From Candidatus Firestonebacteria bacterium RIFOXYD2_FULL_39_29 (lineage in GTDB: Bacteria > Oederibacteriota > D2-FULL-39-29): 64,000 nucleotides of DNA. Each line of letters opens with the position of its first letter. The stretch's first letter is position 1. Under the pieces are notes generated by a model. The model was not told where the DNA came from. It searched no databases and was given only the letters and a program-made list of their open reading frames with translations. Positions 43,922 through 52,206 of this stretch are shown here, piece by piece. The translations under genes and the position numbers were made by a program. The stretch lies in NCBI GenBank assembly GCA_001778375.1, contig MFGV01000061.1:20166-84165 (forward strand), in the 5' to 3' direction.

Positions 43922-45309
43922 TGGATATTAAATTCGGAACAGACGGCTGGCGCGGAATAATCGCCAAAGATTTTACTTTCACCAATCTGCAGGCAGTCGC
44001 GCAGGCGACGGCGGATTACTTTAAAACGGTTTGCGGGAAGAACAAAAAAGTTATCATCGGCTACGACCTCCGGTTCTTCTCGGAAAAATACGGCGGAATG
44101 GCAGCAGATATCCTTGCATCAAACGGTTTTAATGTCACTTTATCCGATAAAGCGGTAACGACCCCGACGGTCTCATACGGTGTCGTAAATAAAAAAGCGT
44201 TTTTCGGTGTGATGATAACCTCTTCCCATAACCCTTACGAGTACAGCGGTTTCAAGATAAAAACCGGTAACGGCGCCTCCGCAACCAAGACAGAGACAAA
44301 CGGCGTGGAGTCATTCCTGTTCAAGAACCCGGTAAAGGCCGGACTTGCGCCGTATAAAACCGCCGATTTAACAACAGCTTACCTTTCTTTCATTAAAACC
44401 TTTGTTGATATGAAGAAGATAAATAAAAGTTCTTTCAAAGTCGTTATCGAACCCATGTACGGTTCTTCCCAGGGATTACTTCTTAATATACTGAAAGATT
44501 CCAAACTTAAATTATTCCCGCTCCATCACTTTAGGGATGCAATGTTCGGCGGTGTAAAACCGGAACCTCTTGATTTTCTTTTGACCGACGCCAAGGAAGC
44601 CGTAAAAAAAGAAAAAGCCGCCATAGGCCTCGTAACAGACGGAGACGGCGACAGGTTCGCTATAATTGACGATAAGGGTATTTTTTATTCCACCCAGCAT
44701 ATCATGCCTCTTCTTATGGAACATTTGCTCAAGAATAAGAACCAACGGGGTGGTGTAGTTATAACGACAGCAACAACATCCGCCGCAGAAATTATCGCAA
44801 AGAGGAACGGACTTCGCAGGTTCTACACTCCCATCGGATTTAAAAACATTGCCGACCTCATGATAAAAGAAGATATTCTTATCGGCTCCGAAGAAAGCGG
44901 AGGTATCGGTGTAAAAGGTTATCTCCCCGAGCGCGATGGTATTCTTCTTGGACTTATGCTCCTTGAGATGATAGCAGAGACAGGCAAAAAACCAAGTGAA
45001 CTGCTTTTGGATCTCGAAAAGAAATACGGCAAATTTTGCTACAACAGACTGGATATTAAGTATCCCGCAGAACAAAGAGAGAAGATTTTCGCCAATATCG
45101 CCGCCTTTACTCCCGAGAAGATGTTCGGGAAACCTATAAAAAGCATAACCCGCGAAGACGGCACCAAATACACCATGAACGACCTCTCCTGGCTGGTACT
45201 TCGTCCTTCAGGGACGGAACCGATTCTCAGGATTTACGCAGAGGCGAAAACACCGGCATTAGTAGAAAAGTATCTAGAGTTTGGAAAGAAGCTGGCATTG
45301 AAGAAGTGA
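43921..45309 (+). CDS. Phosphoglucomutase/phosphomannomutase family phosphohexomutase
   Basis: This 462-residue alpha-D-phosphohexomutase has FGTDGWRGIIAKDF at the N-terminus, catalytic phosphoserine loop TSSHNPYEYSGFKI near residue 101, metal loop TDGDGDRFAIID near residue 240, sugar-binding GSEESGGIGVKGYLPERDG near residue 325 and phosphate-binding LRPSGTEPILRIYAE near residue 425. It interconverts hexose 1- and 6-phosphates to feed nucleotide-sugar synthesis. It is last in the polysaccharide operon. Confidence 0.94.
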   Translation: MDIKFGTDGWRGIIAKDFTFTNLQAVAQATADYFKTVCGKNKKVIIGYDLRFFSEKYGGMAADILASNGFNVTLSDKAVTTPTVSYGVVNKKAFFGVMITSSHNPYEYSGFKIKTGNGASATKTETNGVESFLFKNPVKAGLAPYKTADLTTAYLSFIKTFVDMKKINKSSFKVVIEPMYGSSQGLLLNILKDSKLKLFPLHHFRDAMFGGVKPEPLDFLLTDAKEAVKKEKAAIGLVTDGDGDRFAIIDDKGIFYSTQHIMPLLMEHLLKNKNQRGGVVITTATTSAAEIIAKRNGLRRFYTPIGFKNIADLMIKEDILIGSEESGGIGVKGYLPERDGILLGLMLLEMIAETGKKPSELLLDLEKKYGKFCYNRLDIKYPAEQREKIFANIAAFTPEKMFGKPIKSITREDGTKYTMNDLSWLVLRPSGTEPILRIYAEAKTPALVEKYLEFGKKLALKK

Positions 45310-45440
45310 AAATGCAGGTGCTGGGTTCTTGGTACTAGGGGCTGCACTTTTTAAGGGGAAGCGCTTATTCTGTTATTTTCTTAAATTTATAGTCGCTGTC
45401 CCCATTGTAGGAGGAAACAGGAGGAGTTTTTCCGGCTCCA

Positions 45441-46016
45441 TCAGCTTATCTCTTTTTTTCCGTTTTTCTTATGGTCTTCCAAAATTATGCGAAGTAATGC
45501 TGCTGTAGCGACTACATCACCTAGAGCTCTGTGCTCATCTTTTATTTCGATGCAAAACTGGCGTCTAAGCGCGGGGAGTTTGAAGGAAGGAAAATGCGGC
45601 CACATTTTTCTTGCAAGCCTGAGAGTATCAAGCGTATCGTTTTCTAAATCCGGCTTTCCAAGTTGATTTAATTTTGCCTTTAAAAAATTCATATCAAAAG
45701 GCAGATTGTGACCTACTATAACGCCGTTACCGATAAATGCTACAAATTCCTCATATATTTCATGGAATTTAGGGGCATTTCTTACCATGTCGTCGGTAAT
45801 ATTATTAACCGCAGAAGCACCGGGAGATATAGGACAGCAGGGGTTTACAAGCTTACTATAAGTGGCTGTGATATCGCCGTTTAAAAGCTTAACCGCAGCC
45901 ACTTCACAAATATCATCCCCATATTTCGGACTTAGCCCCGTAGTTTCAAAGTCAATGACGACAAAAATGTTGTTTTCTATATGTATCGGTTTCTTTTCTG
46001 AGTTTCTGATAACAAT
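45441..46016 (-). CDS. DnaQ-like 3'-5' exonuclease with a non-canonical start
   Basis: The catalytic ExoI motif VIDFETTGLSPKYG lies upstream of the first usual start codon (a GTG at 45902), so the gene must begin earlier. Upstream there is no in-frame ATG, GTG or TTG before a stop. ATT at 46016 or ATC at 46010 are the only rare-start candidates, with AAAAAGGA just before. Read from 46016 the protein has 191 residues with ExoII GHNLPFDMNFLK near residue 110 and ExoIII DEHRALGDVVATAAL near residue 165, completing the DEDDh site. It may serve DNA polymerase proofreading or repair. An unseen indel near 46000 would be the alternative explanation. Confidence 0.75.
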   Translation of the reverse strand: MVIRNSEKKPIHIENNIFVVIDFETTGLSPKYGDDICEVAAVKLLNGDITATYSKLVNPCCPISPGASAVNNITDDMVRNAPKFHEIYEEFVAFIGNGVIVGHNLPFDMNFLKAKLNQLGKPDLENDTLDTLRLARKMWPHFPSFKLPALRRQFCIEIKDEHRALGDVVATAALLRIILEDHKKNGKKEIS

Positions 46017-46044
46017 TTCCTTTTTTTCGTTGAATTATAAATAA

Positions 46045-46112
46045 CGTTACAGGTTGAGCAAAGTTTAAATATTTAACCTTAACTCTTTGCGAAATCCGCC
46101 TAGGCGGATACG
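46045..46112 (+). repeat. Dispersed repeat family A, copy 1
   Basis: The unit starts GTTAC.gGTTGAGCAAA, continues with AAATATtTAACC and CTTTGCGAAATCC, and closes with the palindrome ATCCGCCTAGGCGGAT. Three other copies are at 47916-48004, 53826-53880 (inverted) and 59066-59157. It lies between the exonuclease and CsgG-like genes. Confidence 0.7.
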
Positions 46113-46169
46113 TCTATCCTCATTCTCTTGCTGCGCCTCCGAGCATCTGCACATCTGCGCCTCAGTTCC

Positions 46170-47078
46170 CTACCTTTCTTCCTTCACATAATTCTCTTTC
46201 GTAACACCTTTAACATCTGTTTCGGCAATGGAATATTTCTCTTCAACTTTTGTTATTTTGCCGGTACCAAGTTTTGTATCTGAAGAGCCAAGGGATAATC
46301 CGGTATCAGGATCCACTAAATCTTCGCCTTTTTTGAATATTGAAAACGTTCGGCCCTCTTTCTCTTCATCATTTTTTCCGGAGTTAAGCCATAGCTTATT
46401 TCCATCAACTTTCATTATTTTTGCCGACCAGGGGAAGTTCTCCGCCATCTCAATAAGCGGTCTTGAAACACTTTCTATGGTTTTTCTGACAGCTTTGCCG
46501 ATAACCGTATCATCAAAACCGTCTTTGCCAAAACCCACTGAAGGAGCAACGCTTAAATCAACGGAAACGCCGGTACTGGATTCCTCCCCTTCGCCTTTTT
46601 CTGCTTTAAGTATCTCTCCGGTTGAGGTGTCTATCATTCTTACATCACAGGCAACTTTCGCCGTATTTGTTCTCGTATCCACTCCGCCGTGAATACCAAA
46701 GAGACCCCCAAGATTCCCAACACCCAGCTTGCTTTCTTTAATGCCAAACTCAGTAATGCTTCCTGTTACAATATATTGTAACCCGAGGAGCTGTCCGATC
46801 TTTGCCGCCGTTTGAGCAGTAACAATACCGGTAGCGCCAAGCTGTTGTTCTTTCATAACTTTATCAAGTTTTTCCCTTTCAATTACCGAATATTTATTGG
46901 ATTTAGTAAGGACTGTAACCAGCATATCCGCCATACCTCGACCCGGATTATGCCAGCCGCCATGCTGCCCTTGCGCTTTATCTTCAAAATCCATTACCGC
47001 TATTCTTTTCTTGTTTCCCGCGAACATTGGGGAAGCAAGTACTGCTACCGCAAGCAAAACCACTACTATCTTCTTCAT
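46170..47078 (-). CDS. CsgG-like curli/assembly family protein
   Basis: This 302-residue protein has a signal peptide (MKKIVVVLLAVAVLASPMFAG) without a lipobox Cys, then RIAVMDFEDKAQG, GRGMADMLVTVLTKSNKYSVIEREKLDKVM and LGLQYIVTGSITEFG, the signature of the CsgG/LpoB-like family. Its tail of about 80 residues (SAKIMKVDGNKLWLNSG) is an SH3-like module seen in such proteins. True CsgG is a lipoprotein that forms a secretion channel; without the lipid anchor this is more likely a periplasmic relative of unknown role. GGGAGG is the ribosome site. Confidence 0.8.
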   Translation of the reverse strand: MKKIVVVLLAVAVLASPMFAGNKKRIAVMDFEDKAQGQHGGWHNPGRGMADMLVTVLTKSNKYSVIEREKLDKVMKEQQLGATGIVTAQTAAKIGQLLGLQYIVTGSITEFGIKESKLGVGNLGGLFGIHGGVDTRTNTAKVACDVRMIDTSTGEILKAEKGEGEESSTGVSVDLSVAPSVGFGKDGFDDTVIGKAVRKTIESVSRPLIEMAENFPWSAKIMKVDGNKLWLNSGKNDEEKEGRTFSIFKKGEDLVDPDTGLSLGSSDTKLGTGKITKVEEKYSIAETDVKGVTKENYVKEER

Positions 47079-47183
47079 AAAAACCTCCCGTGAAAATAAT
47101 TACAAATTACGAATGACGAAGTACAATATATGGTGGTATATATATTTCCAAATTGTCCTTTGTAATTTGTCATTTGTACTTTT

Positions 47184-47609
47184 TTAGTAACTGATCTTTT
47201 CCGACCTTAAAGTTTTTTTATCGGAGTTAAATCTTTTATCCCTTAAAATATTTTCTTTCGCTCTTCTGTTCCTTCTCTTCTTTTGCTTTTTTATTTTATA
47301 CGCCAGTTTTGACTCTGCTGACAACTTTCCAAGGATTTTTGACTCAATTTTACTTACAAGTATCTTTCTGGCAAAATACCTGTTCTTTGCCTGCGACCTT
47401 TCCTTCTGGCATTTTACTTCAATTCCTGTCGGCAGGTGCTTCAAATAAACACATGTTTCCACTTTATTTACATTTTGACCGCCCGGACCTCCGGAACGGA
47501 GGAACTTTTCAACAAGATCACTCTCTTTAATCCCAAACTTTGACATCCGGACTTCCAGAGTATTTCTTTTTTCTATACTTACACCAAAATCACTCATTAT
47601 TATATCCAT
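47184..47609 (-). CDS. Release-factor-like GGQ protein
   Basis: This 141-residue protein consists of the class-I release factor catalytic domain alone: [21 protein letters not shown] near residue 39 holds the GGQ tripeptide that triggers peptidyl-tRNA hydrolysis. The C-terminus is very basic ([17 protein letters not shown]), as in ArfB/ICT1-type and other stalled-ribosome rescue factors. It lacks the codon-recognition domains of PrfA and PrfB. A role in ribosome rescue is inferred. The start could also be the internal ATG four codons on. Confidence 0.88.
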   Translation of the reverse strand: MDIIMSDFGVSIEKRNTLEVRMSKFGIKESDLVEKFLRSGGPGGQNVNKVETCVYLKHLPTGIEVKCQKERSQAKNRYFARKILVSKIESKILGKLSAESKLAYKIKKQKKRRNRRAKENILRDKRFNSDKKTLRSEKISY

Positions 47610-47635
47610 TGCTCTTGATTTAATTAAGGCCCTGT

Positions 47636-47911
47636 CTATTCAAATTTATAGCCGCACTTTCCTTCAGTTATCCATTCATCTTTTGTTCTTGGATATTTTC
47701 TGCAATTTAGCGGTCTTATTACATAAGCTTTACACATCGATTTATTATCTGCGTTAAAAGTAAGAAAAGGACAAACGTTCGGAAGCTTACAACAGTCCCC
47801 GCAGGAAGCGCAGGAACCTTTCCGGTTCTTAGCTACAGGAAGAATAGAGGTTAAAGTCCTTTTTGCCTTCGAGCCCCACGTGTTTTTATTCAAGCTATCT
47901 CCTTTTACCAA
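47636..47911 (-). CDS. YkgJ-family cysteine-cluster protein
   Basis: This small protein of up to 91 residues has the zinc- or iron-chelating cluster pattern of the YkgJ family: [17 protein letters not shown] near residue 34, [16 protein letters not shown] near residue 58 and a final CGY. A ribosome site GGAG lies inside the first codons and fits a TTG start at 47893 better than the ATG at 47911. The function of the family is unknown. It lies at the end of the leu operon, before the release-factor-like gene. Confidence 0.8.
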   Translation of the reverse strand: MVKGDSLNKNTWGSKAKRTLTSILPVAKNRKGSCASCGDCCKLPNVCPFLTFNADNKSMCKAYVIRPLNCRKYPRTKDEWITEGKCGYKFE

Positions 47912-47915
47912 AATA

Positions 47916-48004
47916 CGTTACGAGTTGAGCAAAAGTCTAAATATCTAACCATAGTCCTTTGCGAAATCCACCTAGGCGGATAACGGGTGCTACATTAATG
48001 TGGT
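47916..48004 (+). repeat. Dispersed repeat family A, copy 2
   Basis: This is a full-length copy: CGTTACGAGTTGAGCAAAAG, TAAATATCTAACCATAG, CCTTTGCGAAATCC, the palindrome ATCCACCTAGGCGGAT, then a tail ending ACATTAATGTGGTA. It is directly adjacent to copy C2 of another repeat family. Confidence 0.7.
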
Positions 48005-48021
48005 ATTATTTATATAATAAA

Positions 48022-48060
48022 AAGACACTGGATCCCGTGTCCCAGCGCGGGATGACAGAA
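48022..48060 (-). repeat. Dispersed palindrome family C, copy 2
   Basis: On the minus strand it reads TGTCATCCCGCGCTGGGACA then CGGGATCCAGTGTCTT. Others are at 2726-2755, 61725-61760 and 62896-62930. Similar TGTCATCCCG hairpin repeats are widespread in bacteria. Confidence 0.65.
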
Positions 48061-48168
48061 TAATTGCATTCTTCTGTCACTTCATACCCCGGACTTGCTT
48101 TTACTTCTATTGCTGTTCTTACTTCCTTTCCTTCTTTTTCTTCACTTGCTGTCTTTGCTTTCCTTGCT

Positions 48169-48660
48169 TTACTTGCTGTTCTCTGCCACGTACTTAATAA
48201 GCCCGCCTGCCTTAATCAGCTCCTGCATAAATGCCGGATACGGAGAGATTTTAAAAATCTTACCTGTGGTTTTATTTTTTATCTCACCTTTGCTCGTATC
48301 CACTTCCACCTCGTCACCGTTCTTTATACCGTCCACGGCAAGAGCGCTTTCAATAATTGGAAGGCCCATATTAAAGCAATTCCTGTAGAATATTCTGGCA
48401 TAGCTCTTGGCAATTACACAGGAAACACCTGCCGCTTTGATGGCAATAGGCGCATGTTCCCTTGACGAACCGCAGCCAAAATTTTTCTCTCCCACAATAA
48501 TATCCCCCGGTTTCATCTTTTTCATAAAATCCTTATCAATATCTTCCATAGTATGCTTCGCAAGTTCTTTAGGATCCGAAGTATTAAGATATCTCGCCGG
48601 AATGATCTCATCCGTATTTACGTCATCTCTGTATTTGAATACGCATCCTTTGAATATCAT
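48169..48660 (-). CDS. leuD: 3-isopropylmalate dehydratase small subunit
   Basis: LeuD (163 residues, archaeal-type length) completes the LeuCD isomerase of leucine synthesis. Motifs are [20 protein letters not shown] at 8-27, [20 protein letters not shown] near residue 60 and [11 protein letters not shown] near residue 91, where substrate-binding Ser and Arg are in place. AGGAG precedes the start. It is separated from leuC by the DUF559 remnant and three palindromic repeats, while partners are normally adjacent. Its stop lies within the repeat word AGCAAGTAAAGCAAG shared with leuA. Confidence 0.95.
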   Translation of the reverse strand: MIFKGCVFKYRDDVNTDEIIPARYLNTSDPKELAKHTMEDIDKDFMKKMKPGDIIVGEKNFGCGSSREHAPIAIKAAGVSCVIAKSYARIFYRNCFNMGLPIIESALAVDGIKNGDEVEVDTSKGEIKNKTTGKIFKISPYPAFMQELIKAGGLIKYVAENSK

Positions 48661-48671
48661 GGTTATTCTCC

Positions 48672-48720
48672 TTACCTTAGATTCTTCCCCTTCATAATAA
48701 GGGGAAGGCAGGATGGGGAT
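48672..48720. repeat. Palindromic repeat family D, copy 5
   Basis: TTACCTTAGATTCTTCCCCT then TCATAATAAGGGGAAGG and GGATGGGGAT. The arms CTTCCCCTT/AAGGGGAAG pair. It lies just before leuD and forms the end of the extended DUF559 reading frame. Confidence 0.7.
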
Positions 48721-49070
48721 AGCTTTTTCTTTAGAATATACGAACCCAAAGCATCCACTACCGCATCCAGATCGTTAATAATATGTTTATTTTAAAACCT
48801 TACAACATCAACTCCAACTGACTTAAGATATTCATCTCTTATCTTATCTTTTTCTCTTCTTACTTTAAATTTGTACCCTATACCGTCAGATTCGACCGCT
48901 ACTTTTATTTCAGGGCAATAGAAATCAATTATATACTCACCAATCTGGTGTTGCCTTCTAAACTTAACTCCTAAGACCTGTCTATTTCTAAGAACAGACC
49001 AAAGCAAACTTTCTGCGTCGGTTGCATTCTTTCTTAAGTATCTGCAATTTCCTAATGTTTCAGATCTCAA
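48672..49070 (-). pseudogene. DUF559 endonuclease-like gene with an in-frame stop
   Basis: From a TTG at 49070 the product runs 92 residues to a stop at 48792-48794: LRKNATDAESLLWSVLRNRQ, GVKFRRQHQIGEYIIDFYCP and KVAVESDGIGYKFK are the DUF559 (Vsr/restriction-like) core with its D...D/E.K-type residues. The same frame then continues past the TAA for 40 more codons ([20 protein letters not shown] and so on) to 48672. This matches the C-terminal helix expected for the family, so the stop is probably a nonsense mutation. The last 15 codons are made of palindromic repeat D5. The gene interrupts leuC-leuD, and repeats D3, D4 and D5 surround it. A truncated 92-residue product could still be made. 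Confidence 0.75.
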
Positions 49071-49082
49071 TTTTTATCTACC

Positions 49083-49131
49083 TACCTTAGATTCTTCCCC
49101 TTCTTAATAAGGGGAAGGTAGGATGGGGATC
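49083..49131. repeat. Palindromic repeat family D, copy 4
   Basis: TACCTTAGATTCTTCCCCTT, CTTAATAAGGGGAAGGTAGG, ATGGGGATC. It is nearly identical to copy 5 and in the same orientation, so the DUF559 gene is flanked by direct repeats. Confidence 0.7.
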
Positions 49132-49151
49132 ATTTTTTTAAACAACTAACT

Positions 49152-49193
49152 ATCCCCACCTTAATCCTCCCCTTATCTAAAAAGGGAGGAGAG
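49152..49193. repeat. Palindromic repeat family D, copy 3 (inverted)
   Basis: ATCCCCACCTTAATCCTCCC, CTTATCTAAAAAGGGAGGAG. It is in opposite orientation to the other four copies, 10 bp past the leuC stop. Confidence 0.65.
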
Positions 49194-49203
49194 TATAAGG
49201 TAA

Positions 49204-50463
49204 CTAAATCTCGTCAGGACTCGCAATCCTTCCCAGAATCGCCGATGCGGCGGCAACCGCAGGATTCGACAGATACACTTCCGCTTTCGGCGAACCCATC
49301 CTTCCGACAAAATTCCTGTTTGTCGTAGCAAGTGCTCTTTCACCGGCGGCAAGAATTCCCATATGCCCGCCAAGGCACGGACCGCAAGTCGGCGTTGAAA
49401 CAGCCGCGCCGCAGTCCACAAATATCTCCATAAGTCCTTCTTTAATCATCTGCTTAAAGATCGCCTGGGTCGCAGGTATAATAAGCGTTCGGATATATGG
49501 CGCTACTTTTTTTCCTTTCATGATTTTCGCCGCAATCCGCATATCCTCTATACGGCCGTTTGTGCAGGATCCTATAACCACCTGATCGATCCTTACATTA
49601 CCTACTTTGCTTATCGGTCTCGTGTTTGAAGGCAGATGAGGAAAAGCCACCATCGGTTCAAGCCTGGAAGCGTCATACTCATTTACAGATATATACTCTG
49701 CATCTTTATCGCTCGCGTAAAATACGGGCTTTCTTATGCTTCTGCCTTTCAGGTATTCCTTTGTAATCGCATCAGGTTCAATTATCCCGTTCTTTCCGCC
49801 GGCTTCGATCGCCATATTACACATAGAAAGCCGGCTTTCCATAGAAAGAGACCTTATTGCATCTCCTGTGAACTCCATAGAGCGGTAAAGTGCGCCGTCA
49901 ACACCAATATCCCCTATAATTTTAAGGATAAGATCTTTACCGGAAACCCATTTGGGAAGCTTGCCGTGAAATACAAATTTCATAGCTTCAGGAACTTTCA
50001 ACCAGACTTTTCCGCCTATCATCGCCGCCGCCAGATCCGTGGAACCGACTCCGGTTGAGAAAGCGCCAAGCGCGCCGTAAGTGCAGGTATGAGAATCCGC
50101 GCCTATTATGGCGTCTCCGGAAGTGACAATACCTTTTTCCGGAAGAAGCGCGTGTTCAACTCCCACTTCCCCGACTTCATAATAGAACTTGAGCTTCTGC
50201 TCTTTTGCAAAATCCCTGAGGATCTTTGACTGTTCAGCCGACATAATATCTTTATTCGGCGTGAAATGATCCGGAATAAGTACGACTTTATTCTTATCCC
50301 ATACTTTTTTTGCGCCAGACCCTCTAAATTCGCTTATTGCTATCGGAGCCGTGATATCATTTCCGAGAGCAATATCCAGCTTTGCCCAGATAAGATCTCC
50401 GGGTCTTACTTCTTTTTTTCCGGCATGCGCCGCCAGTATTTTTTCCGTTATCGTCATTCCCAT
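49204..50463 (-). CDS. leuC: 3-isopropylmalate dehydratase large subunit
   Basis: The LeuC product is 419 residues, the hyperthermophile/archaeal-type short form. The start at 50463 is used because GGAGAC precedes it; the frame opens 39 bases earlier inside a repeat. Motifs are [10 protein letters not shown] at the start, [24 protein letters not shown] near residue 127, [14 protein letters not shown] near residue 289 with a cluster Cys, and [11 protein letters not shown] near residue 352 with the other two. This aconitase-type 4Fe-4S enzyme isomerises isopropylmalate with LeuD. Confidence 0.96.
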   Translation of the reverse strand: MGMTITEKILAAHAGKKEVRPGDLIWAKLDIALGNDITAPIAISEFRGSGAKKVWDKNKVVLIPDHFTPNKDIMSAEQSKILRDFAKEQKLKFYYEVGEVGVEHALLPEKGIVTSGDAIIGADSHTCTYGALGAFSTGVGSTDLAAAMIGGKVWLKVPEAMKFVFHGKLPKWVSGKDLILKIIGDIGVDGALYRSMEFTGDAIRSLSMESRLSMCNMAIEAGGKNGIIEPDAITKEYLKGRSIRKPVFYASDKDAEYISVNEYDASRLEPMVAFPHLPSNTRPISKVGNVRIDQVVIGSCTNGRIEDMRIAAKIMKGKKVAPYIRTLIIPATQAIFKQMIKEGLMEIFVDCGAAVSTPTCGPCLGGHMGILAAGERALATTNRNFVGRMGSPKAEVYLSNPAVAAASAILGRIASPDEI

Positions 50464-50486
50464 TTTATTTGTCTCCTTTCCATTCA

Positions 50487-50529
50487 CTCTCCTCCCTTTC
50501 AAGATAAGGGGAGGATTAAGGTGGGGATC
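50487..50529. repeat. Palindromic repeat family D, copy 1
   Basis: CTCTCCTCCCTTTCAAGATA, AGGGGAGGATTAAGGTGGGG, ATC. It stands directly before leuC and almost matches the copy before leuA. Confidence 0.7.
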
Positions 50530-50583
50530 TTTTTTTGTCGATATTTCTTCATCACTTTTTCCACTGTACTTGCTGTACTTGCT

Positions 50584-52104
50584 TTACTTGCTTTTCTTCG
50601 CCCGCGAAAGCTTGGACAAGGCATCCAGATACGCTCTGGCACTGGCTTCTATTACATCAGTTGAAAGACCTCTTCCGTTAACTTCAATCGCGCCTTTTTT
50701 GATTCTTACGGTGACTTCTCCGAGAGCTTCTTTTCCACCGGTAATAGAGCGGAGTTGATAATCCAGAAGCGTAACATCTTCTTTTACTATACTGTTTATT
50801 GCTTTATAGGTGGCATCCACCGGACCATCGCCTATGCCTGCGGCTTTAAAGCTTTTACCGTTCAGCTTAATCTCCACTGTAGCCGTCGGTGTTATTCTAT
50901 TACCGGTAGCTACATATATATCAACAAGAGAATAGGCAGATTCAAAACCTTTTTTTCCTTCGGTTTCCATCATAGCCTGAAGGTCTTCATCAAAAACTTC
51001 TTTCTTTTTATCGGCAATTACCAGAAATTTCACATAAATAGTATTCAACTCCTCGCCTTCCGCCTTAAAGCCAAGAGCCGAAAGCCGGTGCGCAAGAGCA
51101 TGACGCCCGGACCTGCTTGTAAGTACAAGTTCATGCCCCGTAATACCAATGGATTTTGGGGTCATAATACCGAACGTTGACTCCTTTTTGAGTATTGCAT
51201 CCTGGTGAATACCGGAAGCATGCGAAAAAGCATTTTGCCCGACTATAGCTTTGTTCGGCTGAACAGGAATACCTGTATATCTGGAAACCAGCTTGCTGGT
51301 CTTGTAGATCTCTTCCGATTTAATATTTGTTTCCAGATTGTAAATATCCTTTCTCACTTTAAGAGCCATTACTATTTCTTCAAGCGCGGCATTACCTGCC
51401 CGTTCTCCCAGCCCGTTAATTGTGCACTCAATCTGCCTCGCACCATTCATAGCCGCAGAAAGGGAGTTTGCCGTAGCCATACCGAGATCATTATGGCAAT
51501 GAACCGAAATTATCGCCTTATTAATATTCGGCACTCTGTTCATCAAATCGCGGATAAGTTTTCCGTGTTCCACCGGCTCGGAATACCCGACAGAATCCGG
51601 AATGTTAATAGTGCCGGCTCCAGCTTTGATTGTCTCTTCTACAATTTTGCAGAGATAATCAAAATCCGTTCTCGCAGCATCCATTGCAGAATATTCCACG
51701 TCTGCCGAGTAATTTCTCGCAAGTTTAACCGCTTCTATTGAGCGCCTCAGTACTTCTTCCCGGGTGGTATTAGTAATAAATTTAACATGAATATCCGAAG
51801 TACCTATAAACGTATGTATTCTCCCCCGTTTAGCGGGCCGAAGTGCATCCCTGCAGGCCTCAATATCTTTTTTTACCGCTCTGCACAGCCCCGCTATTAC
51901 CGGCCTTTTCACCGCTTTAGCTATTTCCTTTACGGATTCAAGGTCGCCCGGTGAAGAGATGGGAAAACCCGCCTCTATAACATCCACGTTAAGTTTTTCC
52001 AGCTGTTTTGCTATTTCAAGTTTTTCGAACCTTGTAAGCGAAGCTCCGGGAATCTGCTCCCCGTCTCTAAGCGTTGTATCAAATATTATAATTTTATCTG
52101 ACAT
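50584..52104 (-). CDS. leuA: 2-isopropylmalate synthase
   Basis: LeuA (506 residues from the ATG at 52104, preceded by AAAGGAGA) condenses acetyl-CoA with 2-ketoisovalerate. The TIM-barrel motif FDTTLRDGEQIPGAS is at the start, then EAGFPISSPGD, VHCHNDLGMATANSLSA with the metal HxH near residue 200, NGLGERAGNAALEEI near residue 232, and SHASGIHQDAIL near residue 292. The C-terminal 120 residues form the leucine-feedback regulatory domain (TPTATVEIKLNGKSFKAAGI). The stop lies in an AGCAAGTAAAGCAAG repeat word. It is separated from leuC by repeat D1. Confidence 0.96.
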   Translation of the reverse strand: MSDKIIIFDTTLRDGEQIPGASLTRFEKLEIAKQLEKLNVDVIEAGFPISSPGDLESVKEIAKAVKRPVIAGLCRAVKKDIEACRDALRPAKRGRIHTFIGTSDIHVKFITNTTREEVLRRSIEAVKLARNYSADVEYSAMDAARTDFDYLCKIVEETIKAGAGTINIPDSVGYSEPVEHGKLIRDLMNRVPNINKAIISVHCHNDLGMATANSLSAAMNGARQIECTINGLGERAGNAALEEIVMALKVRKDIYNLETNIKSEEIYKTSKLVSRYTGIPVQPNKAIVGQNAFSHASGIHQDAILKKESTFGIMTPKSIGITGHELVLTSRSGRHALAHRLSALGFKAEGEELNTIYVKFLVIADKKKEVFDEDLQAMMETEGKKGFESAYSLVDIYVATGNRITPTATVEIKLNGKSFKAAGIGDGPVDATYKAINSIVKEDVTLLDYQLRSITGGKEALGEVTVRIKKGAIEVNGRGLSTDVIEASARAYLDALSKLSRAKKSK

Positions 52105-52125
52105 ATATTTCTCCTTTTCCATCTA

Positions 52126-52169
52126 CTCTCCTCCCTTTCAAGATAAGGGGAGGATTAAAGGTGGGGATC
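52126..52169. repeat. Palindromic repeat family D, copy 2
   Basis: CTCTCCTCCCTTTCAAGATA, AGGGGAGGATTAAAGGTGGG, GATC. It is immediately before leuA and differs from copy 1 by one inserted A. Confidence 0.7.
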
Positions 52170-52206
52170 AATTTTTATTGCTTTTTCTTCTTTTACTTCA
52201 CTTACT

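Noticed and set aside
48097..48200. Pyrimidine-rich tract resembling a CRISPR or tandem repeat array
   Set aside because: The words TTGCTTTACTTGC and similar are irregular, have no spacers of constant length and occur at several gene ends, so they are degenerate short repeats and not an array.
50463..50502. Upstream start of leuC at 50502
   Set aside because: The extra 13 codons lie in the D1 repeat border; GGAGAC sits right before the ATG at 50463 and LeuC proteins begin there.
50755..51741. Long plus-strand open frames over leuA
   Set aside because: leuA has full family motifs on the minus strand; the opposite frames have random composition.
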